From: Gammaproteobacteria bacterium
Lineage (GTDB): Bacteria; Pseudomonadota; Gammaproteobacteria; Pseudomonadales; Azotimanducaceae
Reading direction: 5' to 3'
NCBI GenBank assembly: GCA_009839505.1
Contig: VXPO01000119.1
Coordinates: 1 to 46,480 of the forward strand
DNA length: 46,480 bases
The notes under the pieces: generated by a model
Told to the model about the DNA's origin: nothing
What the model saw: the letters and a program-made list of their open reading frames with translations, nothing else
Database searches by the model: none
Position numbers and translations under genes: made by a program
In this document: one piece after another, positions 16,118 through 24,717 of the stretch
Layout: each line of letters starts with the position of its first letter
How positions within the stretch are numbered: position 1 is the first letter of the stretch

Positions 16118-18622
16118 TCATCTCATTCTAAATCCCTCCACGAGACCAACTTCACGAACTTCGGCTTCACGTTCCTCCTTGGTAAAGACCCTGTTATTCG
16201 AGAACACCGATTTCGCTTCAGTATACCGCCCCATCTCCGTCAAATAGTGAGCCTTCGTCTGAAGGTACTGACGCAGATTACCTCTACCGTCGTCAGGACT
16301 GCGGGAATTGACCATGGTCTCCATAGTGCTCATAACATCCCTAGCTTTAACAAGATTCCCTGCCTTCAATAGGATCTCAGCATGAAGCCTTCTTGGCTCG
16401 AACAAACCCGGCGTCATCTCCACAGCCTTCTCGATTAGTTCCGTCGCTTTCTCGTTGTCGCCACAAAGGTGTTCAAACTCCGCACGACGAGTCGTATAGA
16501 ACGACCGTCCACCCTCTTCGCCAACCTGTTCCAACAGTCGGAACATGTCGTCTAATTCGACGTTATCCCGATTCCCACTCTCCCTAGTTCTTCTGATTAG
16601 GACGGAGACCAATATGTCAACAACATATGGATTGCGAGGAGCACGCTCGTGCGCCTCCCGAGCGAACCGCTCACTTTCGTCCAAACTGCCACGCGCTAGG
16701 CAAACCGCCGCGAGTTCTCGTGCCGCCGAGAAGTTCCCTGGAGAGTACCGATATGCTAGTCGAAAAAATTCCTCGGCTCCTGGTAGCCGTCCTTTTAGTC
16801 TAAGGTTGAACCCATTCAAAAAGGCGATATTACTCTTCGCCCACTCATCATCCGCCGTGGATTCAAGCCTAGCGATTCCCTCGGAAAACGCCCGTTGGTT
16901 CCCGAGACGCGCCGCGGCGAGGCATAGGAGCCGACAAGCTGCGACGATTCCCCTTGCAGACAGTCGGTCAGTACGTTCCAATGCCTTTTTGCCGTACCGT
17001 ATACAATCGCTCCACCTTCTTGAGTTATAGTGATTATTCGCCATCCAGACGTAATGTGACGGGAGCAAAAACGCGCCAACTATTTCCGGCATTTGGTCGC
17101 TGCCCTGCAAGCAAGCGAGTATCGTCGAATCGATCAGCACGACAGGCGCCGTTCCTTCCTCAAGTCTCATCGACAAAGAGGTAGCCAATCGACGGACCAG
17201 GCCTCGCCTAGCCTCGACCGGTAATCTGATGCGCCTGTCGCGTTCCACGGCCACACGAACAGCCGGCGCGATCATGAATCGATCGCTAACACTTTCGACG
17301 ATGTGAAGGCCAACCAAACGTAGCAATGCATCGCTAACTGCTCCGCCATCCGCCTCGAGGACGTTGACGATGCTCGTGAAGTCAAGCTCCGGGACAAGAT
17401 TCAATATGCTCAGTAGCTGAACGTCAGTGTGCGTGAGGTTCATCCTACCGACGTACTCCGACGATTGTCGGTGTTTCCAGTCGATGAAATCAGCTGGGCT
17501 CGCTAGAAAAGTTGAATGGTTTGAGTCGGATATCTCCTCGATCATCCGATAGATGTTGAACGGATGCGAGTCGCTCAAATCGACCAATTGTTCTAGTTCT
17601 TCCTCATTTACGGTCAGGCCTTCGTTTCGGAGGAGAGCGGAGATGATTCGTTCCGTAGCTTCGCGGCTAAGAGATCTGACCGCTAAGTACGATACGTCGT
17701 TAGCGGGCCTTCTCAGCCTCCTTGGGATCATTCGAGGTGAAACGAAGACCACCGGGGGATGAGGTTTGGACGACAGATGGTCCAGAACGTCGTTGATTTC
17801 GCGTACTAAGCCACCTGAATCAGTCAGAAGGCCACCATCATCGATGACAAAGGCTGCTTCGCGCACGTGCAATAGGGCGTTTAGCTCAGACGCCACAATT
17901 TGTGCACGCTGCCCGCAAGTTGCTACGTTGAAATCCTCAATTCGAGCCAATAGTTCTTCTGCGCGTATTGTTGGCCGAAGCGATCCGAGCACGGTCCGGA
18001 ATAGTTCATCTAAACCGGCAAAAGGGCCAATGCGCAATACGGGAAAAACTTGGGTTACGTGTGGGAAGTAGTCCCTGTAGATCTTTCTAGCTATTGTTCG
18101 CCTGCCGGCTCCGTAGTTCCCAGACAGGTAGAGTGCCTTCGATGGAGGTCGCGAATGATCTGTTATTTGATGCCCTAGCTCTTTTAATTCGTCCTCGCGT
18201 CCGATAAATACGTTACGGTCTGTTGCCGTTGCCAAGGAAATTAGATGCCCTTCGATCATCCGAGCGGTCGTGTCAGGGTGGGGGATGTACCTGACGATGT
18301 TGAAGTGTTTTGCTCTCTCAGGGGCCGTCTCGAAAGCGGTCTCGTCCAAGCAGATCGCAAGGAATCTAGAGACGTTGCCGCTCGCGACGGATTCGATACC
18401 AAGGAGTGTCTCGAAATCCACGTACGGAGAGATGGCGGATTGTGAGGACAGGAATAGGCAGAACAGGTCACATCGCTCCAGGGCACTGACTATTGCCTGG
18501 GAGTTGATGCTGCCGAGATCGAACGTTTCGGAATCGAGTTCAAACGTGCCAGGACGGAGCATGGTTGCGACTGACTCGACGTACCCCTTGTCCTTTGATG
18601 AATGCGACAGGAAGGCTCTCAC
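16118..18622 (-). CDS. TIR - STAND NTPase - TPR protein
   Basis: A large (834 residues) NLR-like protein. An N-terminal TIR domain begins AFLSHSSKDK (residues 3-12), with a candidate catalytic glutamate in YVDFETLLG (E71); bacterial TIR effectors of this type degrade NAD+. A P-loop NTPase follows. Its Walker A is SGNYGAGRRTIARK (168-180) with arginine where lysine is usual, and its Walker B-like strand is AAFVIDDGGLL. A winged-helix-like segment then leads to a C-terminal half of helical TPR-type repeats (for example GRLPGAEEFFRLAYRYSP). Such proteins act as phage sensors whose oligomerisation activates TIR. The start is GTG 18622 with GAGGAA 8 bases upstream. The coding DNA is visibly less G+C-rich than the genes after 27 kb, suggesting recent transfer. 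It appears to be a single-gene module. Confidence 0.85.
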   Translation of the reverse strand: MRAFLSHSSKDKGYVESVATMLRPGTFELDSETFDLGSINSQAIVSALERCDLFCLFLSSQSAISPYVDFETLLGIESVASGNVSRFLAICLDETAFETAPERAKHFNIVRYIPHPDTTARMIEGHLISLATATDRNVFIGREDELKELGHQITDHSRPPSKALYLSGNYGAGRRTIARKIYRDYFPHVTQVFPVLRIGPFAGLDELFRTVLGSLRPTIRAEELLARIEDFNVATCGQRAQIVASELNALLHVREAAFVIDDGGLLTDSGGLVREINDVLDHLSSKPHPPVVFVSPRMIPRRLRRPANDVSYLAVRSLSREATERIISALLRNEGLTVNEEELEQLVDLSDSHPFNIYRMIEEISDSNHSTFLASPADFIDWKHRQSSEYVGRMNLTHTDVQLLSILNLVPELDFTSIVNVLEADGGAVSDALLRLVGLHIVESVSDRFMIAPAVRVAVERDRRIRLPVEARRGLVRRLATSLSMRLEEGTAPVVLIDSTILACLQGSDQMPEIVGAFLLPSHYVWMANNHYNSRRWSDCIRYGKKALERTDRLSARGIVAACRLLCLAAARLGNQRAFSEGIARLESTADDEWAKSNIAFLNGFNLRLKGRLPGAEEFFRLAYRYSPGNFSAARELAAVCLARGSLDESERFAREAHERAPRNPYVVDILVSVLIRRTRESGNRDNVELDDMFRLLEQVGEEGGRSFYTTRRAEFEHLCGDNEKATELIEKAVEMTPGLFEPRRLHAEILLKAGNLVKARDVMSTMETMVNSRSPDDGRGNLRQYLQTKAHYLTEMGRYTEAKSVFSNNRVFTKEEREAEVREVGLVEGFRMR

Positions 18623-19195
18623 GGAATGGGTTCCTCGATGGGAGAAATAGGCACGATTGCCAATGACGCTACTACAACGAAGATCGCGCTAGCCCTTCGG
18701 ATTCTACACTGTGGACGTGAGTATCCCAATTCGACTTTGACTTGCAGTTGACTTCGTTAGATTGCCAGCATCCCTCGCTGCCTCGACGAGTCGGGCGGCG
18801 GCGAAGGATCGAATGCGGTCTGCCTGGGACATGCCTGCCATAGGTTGCGTTGGATTTCGGGCTGGACATCGCATTTCCCAATGAGGCTGAAGCATCGGTA
18901 AGGGTGGAGATGGGGGTCTCTGACCTCTCGCGAACGTACGAAAGACACCACGCCTGCTGCGACTCCAACATCGCGGGTCGTCCAACCGGCCGCGAGCCAC
19001 GCAGAGGCATGACTGCGCGACTTCGAATTGCTCCACCAATCCGGGTGGGTGCGGGCAGACTCCGGCATGGTCGTCTGCAGGTCCGCCCGAACACCACAGT
19101 TGCTCTTTCAGCTTCCTTATGCCGGCTCGATCCGACGCTCGCGAGCGTATCGCCGGATCCGATGACTCGTCACATGGAGTAGATGATCGAATCCG
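18623..19195. other. Intergenic region without a supported gene
   Basis: 573 bases between the TIR gene start and the end of a small membrane-protein gene. A 42-codon minus-strand frame (18704-18832) reads like a truncated domain start, but I cannot name it. Longer overlapping frames on both strands look like shadows. The TIR gene promoter should lie at 18640-18720. Confidence 0.45.
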
Positions 19196-19642
19196 CTAGC
19201 GGAAATGAACGGGAATGCCTGTCGCGGCATGCAAGAGTCCCGCCGCAAGTGCCGCGAGCAGGAGCCAGAGAAGTACCTGCCAAGTCCAATCCCGGTAGTG
19301 ACGCCTCGCATCGAAGAACGCGACGGCCAAGGCTACTGCGGCTGAGTTGGCAAGGAACGGTATCCAAACGCGGTGTACGAGGTACCCGGTCGACCACAGG
19401 AATGCGCACTGCGCCACCAGCTCGCCGAACAGCCTCGCCGCATGCGGTGACGACCAGATGGCCACGTGTGCCGCCGTGATCGAGACGGCAAGCGCAAGGC
19501 AAAGCGCATAGCCAACGTGGGCGCCTAACCGTGTAGATGCGGATGAACTGCGTCTCAGCGGCACGGGCATCTCGTCAAGACCCTTCAAGCGACGACGCCT
19601 ACCTGTTCGCTCACCGTCGGCTACATCCTTGTGTGTCGCCAT
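19196..19642 (-). CDS. Small integral membrane protein, unknown function
   Basis: From ATG 19642 the product has 148 residues: a charged N-terminal 45 (rich in arginine, lysine and serine), then four hydrophobic stretches that look like membrane helices (GYALCLALAVSITAAHVAIW; LVAQCAFLWSTGYLVHRVW; LANSAAVALAVAFF; WQVLLWLLLAALAAGLL). I recognise no family. An upstream in-frame extension to 19729 runs into a repeat element and is unlikely to be coding. It is isolated, with no operon partner. Confidence 0.5.
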   Translation of the reverse strand: MATHKDVADGERTGRRRRLKGLDEMPVPLRRSSSASTRLGAHVGYALCLALAVSITAAHVAIWSSPHAARLFGELVAQCAFLWSTGYLVHRVWIPFLANSAAVALAVAFFDARRHYRDWTWQVLLWLLLAALAAGLLHAATGIPVHFR

Positions 19643-19735
19643 AGCAACTAGCGAGGCTCCGCCTCGACCGACAGGCCGTAGCGTGCGGGCTTGTCCCGTC
19701 CCGGCCGCTCGAACGGAGCCATGGAACAACGGGCG

Positions 19736-19803
19736 CGGGCGAGGACAAGCCTCGCCCCTACGGGGTCGCCGGCACGGGCGACGACAAACCTCGCCCCTGT
19801 TAC
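19736..19803. repeat. REP/BIME-like palindromic element, copy 1
   Basis: Bases 19736-19763 match, in reverse complement and without mismatch over 28 bases, the element at 28389-28416. The core reads GTAGGGGCGAGGCTTG on the minus strand. A diverged partner (CACGGGCGACGACAAACC, then TCGCCCCTG) lies at about 19774-19800. The two GGGCGA...TCGCCC units can each fold as hairpins. The element is intergenic. Confidence 0.75.
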
Positions 19804-19823
19804 CGCCTCCTGAGAACTAGGCC

Positions 19824-20466
19824 TCAACCTGTTCGCAAACCATCGGGCGCACCGTCGCGAAGATGTGCGATCAGCTCCTCGCCCGTGGCGCAATCGATGA
19901 TCAAATCTCCCACGCTGGCGAGACCTTCGGAACTGGCGATATCGGCCAGCAGTTCCGCGAGCCGCTCGGCCGTTCGGGGGTCGAACTTGCGTGCCGCTTG
20001 ACGACACAGCAGGTTCCGCTCGGCGGCAAGGCCTCGCTCGATGCCTCGCTCGATGCCTTGCTCGACGCCCTCGGCGCGGAACTGTTCCTAGTAGGCCCGA
20101 CGCCGCGCCGCGAAGTAGTCCTCCAGTTCGCCGGATTCGTGCAGCCTGTCCACTACCGCCATGTCGTCAGCTCCCAAATCGAAGTTCATCGACCGCTGCG
20201 CCGTTCGGTCTGCCCACAACAGAACAATCTCCAGGAGCGGCCTCAGTTCCGGATCATCGAGCAGCACCCGCAGTAGCGCCGCGTCCTCCGGCAGGCGTTC
20301 CATGGTCGGGTTGCAGATCCCGGCCAGCAACGCTGCGGCATTGTCGCGGGGAAGATCGTTGACCGCCACTCGCATTGTGTCAAGGGTGAGGTAGCCGTCT
20401 CCGACGAATAGCTCGTTCGTTCGCGATGTCAGGTCCGGCTCGGCATTGTTGGACGGGCGTCGCGGT
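19824..20466 (-). pseudogene. Decayed hypothetical gene with an in-frame amber codon
   Basis: One minus-strand frame reads coherently from about 20466 (NELFVGDGYLTLDTMRV, then LPEDAALLRVLLDDPEL) to FAARRRAY, meets TAG at 20088-20090, and continues in the same frame with EQFRAEGVEQGIERGIERG and ERLAELLADIASSEG to TGA at 19824. The EQGIERGIERG linker followed by a helical end is typical of Rpn/YhgA-like and related transposase-associated proteins, but the nuclease core is absent or lost upstream. Between 20470 and 20628 fragments such as LAGLLALCAHMLRQIADTA appear in another frame, showing further decay. The 12-base unit coding for GIER is tandemly duplicated. Confidence 0.55.
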
Positions 20467-20628
20467 GTCGGCGATCTGACGGAGCATGTGCGCGCACAGG
20501 GCCAGGAGACCCGCGAGGGCGCGGCCAGCGCGGTCTGCTCGATCCCCGTCGTCTCGAGCGTCCGAAAAACACTGGAACCAATCAGTTGCATCCCAGCACA
20601 GCGACTTGGTGAGATATGCGAGCTAGTG

Positions 20629-21936
20629 TCACTGATCCCCGTTCGGTCTTTTTCTCGACGGGGACGTTCGTGGTTTGCGGCCTCGCCGGCGCGGCCCCGG
20701 CGTCTCGGTGACTGCGGGTACGGTTGCCAGTTGGGTTTCAATCGCAGACTTTACGGCCCCGGACAGCGGGAGCGATTTGGATTCGTCCCGCCAGATGTCC
20801 CGGAACCTCTCGGCCGTTTCGGCGGCCGCTTCCACAAAAGCCACGGGATCTGCGTGCGCGGACTCCGCGACGGCTGTGAAGTCGTCCAATGTCAGATTCC
20901 GCCACGATTTGGTCGACCCCAGTTCCAGCGCCATCCTGTCGGTGTGGATGTAGGGCGTCGTGCAGAGGAGGTCGTAGGCGGGCGATAGCTCCGGGGTCCG
21001 GCCATCGCGGTAGATCACCGACCAGTTCTTGGCGTGCATGTCGGCGTTACCTGTCAAGGCACCGTACATCAGCCTCTTCGAGAACTCGTTGAGGGACCGC
21101 TCGTCCGCGTATACCGACAGGATCAAAGCGAGGCTGGCATAGGTGAATTTCTCGTACTTGTGCCTCGGCTTCATTGAGAGGACTTGGGCAAAATCCTCCG
21201 CATGGACCTTTCCGCCATCGTCCGTCCGGTCGTATCTTTTGACCATCAGCGCGTTCGCGTCGGCTGTCCGCCCTTCAAGCGCTTCCGGTGGCAGACCTTC
21301 TACTTGCCGCATCGGAGTCAACCGGACTTCGGGAACCTCCAAGCCCATCTTCCGGGCCAGCGTCATGATGGAATACTCGTTCTCGGGGATGGCGTCGAAA
21401 CGAAGCGAAGGCAGCTTGAGTATCCAATCCCCGCCCATGCCCCGAGCCGGGATCGTCAACCCGCCCGACGCATTTTCCATGGCCGAGAACTTCAACTGCA
21501 CGCCTGCCAGCGAGAACGTCAGGGCATCGCTGGGCGGGAGCGTGTGTCGGCTGGCTGGCGGATCGTGTGCGGCGGGGCGGCCATCCGCCTCAGGTTGCTC
21601 GTTGACCACCTCGACCGCTCCCGGCAGATCCCCTCCCAGCAGTTCGAGCAAATCGAACTCGCGGGTTTCCGGGACACCGGCCTTGGCCGCCAGATAGGAC
21701 CGCAACTCTCCTTCCGGCAACAGGTTGGAGAAGAAGTCGGGCACCTCTCCGTTGACCGTATGCTCCCCGCCGCCCCTGAGATTGCCGTACTCGTCGACGA
21801 ACGACAGGCTCAAGGTGGGCCGGTCCCTCTGGGCGGCGTAATGTGGATAGAACTCCATCTCTATCCGCCCGCCGGGTAGCCGGACGATCTCGCACACGTC
21901 CTGTCCATGCAACCGGACGACCAACACGTCGCTCAT
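20629..21936 (-). CDS. hipA: HipA-family serine/threonine kinase toxin
   Basis: A 435-residue HipA-type kinase. HipA toxins phosphorylate translation targets (GltX in E. coli) and cause persistence. The N-terminal subdomain is visible (DFFSNLLPEG, then LRSYLAAKAG). The P-loop serine region is FSLAGVQLKFSAM, a lysine-bearing strand is DWILKLP, the catalytic loop is ALTGNADMHAKNWSVI, and the metal-binding motif is SPAYDLL. The C-terminus ends in a lysine/arginine-rich tail (RRRGRKPRTSPSRKRP), longer than usual. Its ATG overlaps the hipB stop as ATGA (21933-21936), so antitoxin and toxin are translationally coupled. All main kinase motifs look intact. A HipA-like kinase with a non-translation target is possible. 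Confidence 0.9.
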   Translation of the reverse strand: MSDVLVVRLHGQDVCEIVRLPGGRIEMEFYPHYAAQRDRPTLSLSFVDEYGNLRGGGEHTVNGEVPDFFSNLLPEGELRSYLAAKAGVPETREFDLLELLGGDLPGAVEVVNEQPEADGRPAAHDPPASRHTLPPSDALTFSLAGVQLKFSAMENASGGLTIPARGMGGDWILKLPSLRFDAIPENEYSIMTLARKMGLEVPEVRLTPMRQVEGLPPEALEGRTADANALMVKRYDRTDDGGKVHAEDFAQVLSMKPRHKYEKFTYASLALILSVYADERSLNEFSKRLMYGALTGNADMHAKNWSVIYRDGRTPELSPAYDLLCTTPYIHTDRMALELGSTKSWRNLTLDDFTAVAESAHADPVAFVEAAAETAERFRDIWRDESKSLPLSGAVKSAIETQLATVPAVTETPGPRRRGRKPRTSPSRKRPNGDQ

Positions 21937-22241
21937 TCGGCGTCGCCGCGACCAACCAGCAACTCGACGGCCGAAGGACGGGGACCGCCGTCGATGTGCT
22001 CTCTCATAAGCCTGTAAACGGTCGGAAGCGCCCGCCGCGGGACAAGCACGAACTCAAGCCCGACAGCCCGCGCCATCTGGATGGCGTCGGACACCTTCGC
22101 GTCGACCAACCCGTTCTCGATACGGGAAAGCCGGGTCTGGTGTATGCCCGTTCTCTCCTCCATCGCGCATTGAGACATGCGCCGGCCCTTGCGGGCCTTC
22201 CGTACCTCGGCGTTCCATGAGTGAGGCGAGAGGTCCGGCAT
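21933..22241 (-). CDS. hipB: HipB-type Xre-family antitoxin/repressor
   Basis: A 102-residue helix-turn-helix protein: EVRKARKGRRMSQCAMEERT, GIHQTRLSRIENG and DAIQMARAVGLEFVLVP form the canonical Xre fold with a short HipB-like strand at the end. It should bind the operator upstream and neutralise HipA by complex formation. It is the first gene of the two-gene operon, with ATG 22241 preceded by a GGAAGGA-like purine tract. The usual HipB C-terminal strand region is present, and about 30 additional residues follow. Confidence 0.88.
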   Translation of the reverse strand: MPDLSPHSWNAEVRKARKGRRMSQCAMEERTGIHQTRLSRIENGLVDAKVSDAIQMARAVGLEFVLVPRRALPTVYRLMREHIDGGPRPSAVELLVGRGDAE

Positions 22242-22261
22242 CCTTCCATCCTTCGCATTTC

Positions 22262-22278
22262 TATGACATCACGTCATA
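22262..22278. promoter_or_regulatory. Palindromic operator upstream of hipBA
   Basis: TATGACATCACGTCATA is a 6-base inverted repeat (TATGAC/GTCATA) with a 5-base centre, 20 bases upstream of the hipB start. On the minus strand TTCACC (about 22297-22302) lies 18 bases from TATGAC, a plausible -35/-10 pair with the -10 inside the palindrome. HipB binding here would block transcription (autoregulation). This is inference from position and symmetry. Confidence 0.55.
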
Positions 22279-22389
22279 GTTTACCCGAAAACATGCGGTG
22301 AACACATAGTTTGTCTCGATGGGCATGACGGCACGAACTAGCGCAGAATGCGCTTGTCCGAGAGTTCAGACAACAGAGCCGGTATACCG

Positions 22390-22405
22390 CGCCGGCAAGC
22401 CGGCG
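22390..22405. repeat. Short perfect palindrome (REP-like hairpin)
   Basis: CGCCGGCAAGCCGGCG forms a perfect 7-base stem with a 2-base loop in the non-coding stretch upstream of hipBA. No T-run follows on either strand, so it looks more like a REP-type palindrome than an intrinsic terminator. Confidence 0.5.
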
Positions 22406-22538
22406 GCTACAACGTGGCGCACAGCGCCTTTCTCGAACACGCCATCGTACCCGCCACGTTCCGCTTCGCCCTCAGGTAGTGCCGATTAGGGTGCGTTGTT
22501 GGCCGAGGCGACTTGCATCCAATCGTCACTGAGAGGGC

Positions 22539-22698
22539 TCACCGACCCGGGGTCTTGCCGCAGCCCGATTCGCCGACCAGCCCCAGCACCTTGCCCGGCG
22601 CGATCTCGATGGAGACGTCGCGTACGGCGCGGACGGACCCGGCGCGCGTCGAGTAGCTGACTTCCAGGCGCTCGATGGCTTAGAACGGGTTGTGTCAT
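22539..22698 (-). pseudogene. Remnant of a dipeptide/oligopeptide ABC transporter ATPase (DppD/OppD-like)
   Basis: Minus-strand translation gives MTQPVL from ATG 22698. After a one-base shift it reads IERLEVSYSTRAGSVRAV, RDVSIEIAPG and LGLVGESGCGKT, then PGR and a stop at 22539. That is the N-terminus of a peptide ABC transporter ATPase up to its Walker A. Frameshift plus truncation right after the P-loop mean it is non-functional. It follows the dppC remnant in the normal operon order. Confidence 0.7.
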
Positions 22699-22710
22699 GG
22701 CGCCGCTTTC

Positions 22711-22905
22711 CTAGCGTGCCCGGGCGTTTTCGCGCATGCCGTCGGCAAGCAGGTTGAGCCCGACCACCATGGAACTCAGCGCGATGGCGGGCGCCAGAAC
22801 GGTCCGGGGCATGGCGAATATCCACTGCCGCTCCTCGTTGATCATTCCACCCCAGTCCGGCGTCGGGGGTGGGATGCCAAGACCGAGGAAGCCCAGCGCG
22901 CCGAA
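22711..22905 (-). pseudogene. 3' remnant of a dipeptide ABC transporter permease (DppC/OppC-like)
   Basis: The minus strand reads FGALGFLGLGIPPPTPDWGG, MINEERQWIFAMPRTVLAPA and VVGLNLLADGMREN, then a stop at 22711. This is the conserved C-terminus of DppC-type inner-membrane permeases ('LSFLGLG..PP.P.WG', 'P...I....L..NLLGDGLRD'). The 5' part is missing: coding similarity ends near 22905, where an unrelated plus-strand sequence begins. A deletion or recombination breakpoint is inferred there. Confidence 0.75.
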
Positions 22906-23138
22906 TCGAGCGGCTTGAAGGGGAAGTCGGGGGAATCGGCAAGGAAGTTGAGGAGACTCGGAGCAGCCAAGGAAGCCTGACGGATCGAATCCGCCAAGTC
23001 GTTCGGGAAGAGTTGCCCGCAACGCAGGACCGTTGGCGGATCGCCACTGGAAGTCTGGTGGTTGTACTAGCCGGAATCGTGATCTCTGTGATCAACTCCA
23101 GGGTTGCCAAGGATCTCCTAGCACAGCATGGCGTGTGA
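22905..23138 (+). pseudogene. 3' fragment of a small coiled-coil/membrane protein
   Basis: The plus strand reads RIERLEGEVGGIGKEVEET, IRQVVREELPATQDRW and the hydrophobic GSLVVVLAGIVISVI, ending at TGA 23136-23138. The pattern is a short coiled coil followed by one membrane helix. Its 5' end coincides with the dppC remnant on the opposite strand, so the original start appears to have been lost at a breakpoint. A GTG at 22869 keeps the frame open, but its codons lie in the antisense dppC remnant. Confidence 0.4.
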
Positions 23139-23298
23139 TTCGGACCGGTATTGGTGGTCGAGGCGATGGGCCTCTTCTGGTCGGCTCGCCGAAGGAGGAA
23201 GCGAGAAGACTACTAGGCCGGGTGCGGTCGACCATCAATCCATCGTTGAGTGGCGCGGCGCTTGCTATAACCGCTGAGCAGGGCGAACGGCCGCCCAC

Positions 23299-24300
23299 TC
23301 ACGCCATTCCTCCAAATCGGCGCTGAAGGTACTCCGCAGTATCTCGCGTCGGCGCATCGCCGCACACCTCCGGCAGCAGATCCTCGACGTGGATACCCCT
23401 GAATCGGTCGGGGCTCGTCAGCCTGGACCAGATGCCATGCACGTCGTTACCAAGCTCCTGCAGGCGCGGAGATGTGACGCGACTCATCAACTCGCCGTTC
23501 GCCTGAGGTGCGATGTGCAACAGCGACACGACGTCGGCGCCCATTTCATGCTCGCGTTCCATCGCCGAACAAAGCAGCTGCTGTCGCATCAGTTGGTCGA
23601 ACGGGTCGAAGAACAGGGCATCGAGTTCCACCGTGCCCGTTACGATCTGACAATCCGGATGCTCCAGGTGCGGACGGTAGATCTGCTCGAGGCGGTCGGT
23701 TTTGCCTGAGTGTCGCTTCGACTTGCTCGCGTAGGCTTCGGTGTACTTCCACTCGCCTGCCAAGATCTGGATGCGCCCATCGCCGCGGCGGAAGCGGATC
23801 GCGAAGTCCAGGCTCGTGAACCCAGCGCCTCTGGTGCGCTCATGGTCGGCTGCGACCCTTCCGCGTCTGTGCTCGTCCAGGTAGTTCCTTGCGCCGATCC
23901 ATTCGAATGCCACGTAGGGGGGTGCGCCGTCGTCCAGCGGTTCGTCGTCGGTGAACGGGAGCACCTCGGCCACGTCGTAGCCGATCTTGCGCAGTACCGC
24001 TGCGAGCTCCTGCGGCGCGCGAACGAAGGGGAACCAGAAGTTGACGCAGCAACTTTGCGAGCAACACAGATGGTTGCTCGGTGCGCCGTCGATTCCGTCG
24101 TGCCAACGGATTCCGCGTCCTGCGAAGTAGCGCAAAGCGTCTTCTCGAATCGACTCGTGGAGGTTCTCGAGCGAGTGGTGCTCGTGCAGGCAGAACGGAC
24201 GACGTCGGCCGCGGTAGAGGCCTGGCTCGCAAGCTGCGTGGGTGAAGAGGTCTTCTTTGAGGGGTTCCAGCCGCCTCTTCTCGCTGTCACGGAAGCCCAT
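23299..24300 (-). CDS. Putative restriction endonuclease, PD-(D/E)XK type (PGN_0703-like)
   Basis: A 333-residue protein. The segment SLDFAIRFRRGDGRIQILA followed by GEWKYTEAY gives a PD-(D/E)XK-like core (D165, E183, K185). The SNHLCCSQSCCVNFWFPF region resembles the 'HL.SSQ.cc.NfffP' motif of the PGN_0703 family of putative restriction enzymes. A cysteine- and histidine-rich N-terminus (HAACEPGLYRGRRRPFCLHEH) may bind metal. It has no methyltransferase partner nearby, so it may be a solitary modification-dependent enzyme or the effector of another defence module. Start ATG 24300. Family placement is from memory of motif order. Confidence 0.7.
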   Translation of the reverse strand: MGFRDSEKRRLEPLKEDLFTHAACEPGLYRGRRRPFCLHEHHSLENLHESIREDALRYFAGRGIRWHDGIDGAPSNHLCCSQSCCVNFWFPFVRAPQELAAVLRKIGYDVAEVLPFTDDEPLDDGAPPYVAFEWIGARNYLDEHRRGRVAADHERTRGAGFTSLDFAIRFRRGDGRIQILAGEWKYTEAYASKSKRHSGKTDRLEQIYRPHLEHPDCQIVTGTVELDALFFDPFDQLMRQQLLCSAMEREHEMGADVVSLLHIAPQANGELMSRVTSPRLQELGNDVHGIWSRLTSPDRFRGIHVEDLLPEVCGDAPTRDTAEYLQRRFGGMA

Positions 24301-24504
24301 TGCGCACGCTCTCCATCAGTCCGAGGACGAGTCTTGCGCGTCGTCCCAAGGACCTTGCTTCATGTCGCCGTGCACGCAATCCGACCACGGCATCAGCTCG
24401 TTGTGGATCGAGTACTTGGATAATCAAGATTGCGGTGCTCCTGCGCACTGGTTTCAGCTTGGTCATGTTGGACTCTGCCGTTCAGTTACCGGAGGAGACT
24501 GAAG

Positions 24505-24717
24505 TCAATCGGATGCCCTGCTCGAGTCCGGCTTCCCTTGTGCGGATTTGGGTCTGGCCCCGTATTCCTTCACCATGGCATCGGCCAAGTCCCACGCCGA
24601 CTTGGATATGCTTTGGTTGTCGGCAGATCGCAGAGCGCTCCTCGCTGCTATTTCAGCTGCTATTAGGGACTGCATCGCCAAGCCGGCGAAATAGGCACGT
24701 CTGTCAAGGTCGTTCAC
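24505..24717 (-). CDS. Small phage-like protein
   Basis: A 70-residue product from GTG 24717 with AGGAGC about 7 bases upstream. The motif order RRAYFAGLAMQSLIA ... AWDLADAMVKE resembles short proteins often found in prophages and phage-derived islands ('DYFAAKAMQALI....A..AY.LADAML'), whose function is unknown. It stands alone here, with no integrase or structural gene nearby. Confidence 0.5.
   Translation of the reverse strand: MNDLDRRAYFAGLAMQSLIAAEIAARSALRSADNQSISKSAWDLADAMVKEYGARPKSAQGKPDSSRASD

Noticed and set aside
18704-18832. A 42-codon minus-strand frame starting MSQADRIRSFAAARLVEAAR
   Set aside because: It resembles a truncated helical domain start, but I cannot name the family and it stops abruptly.
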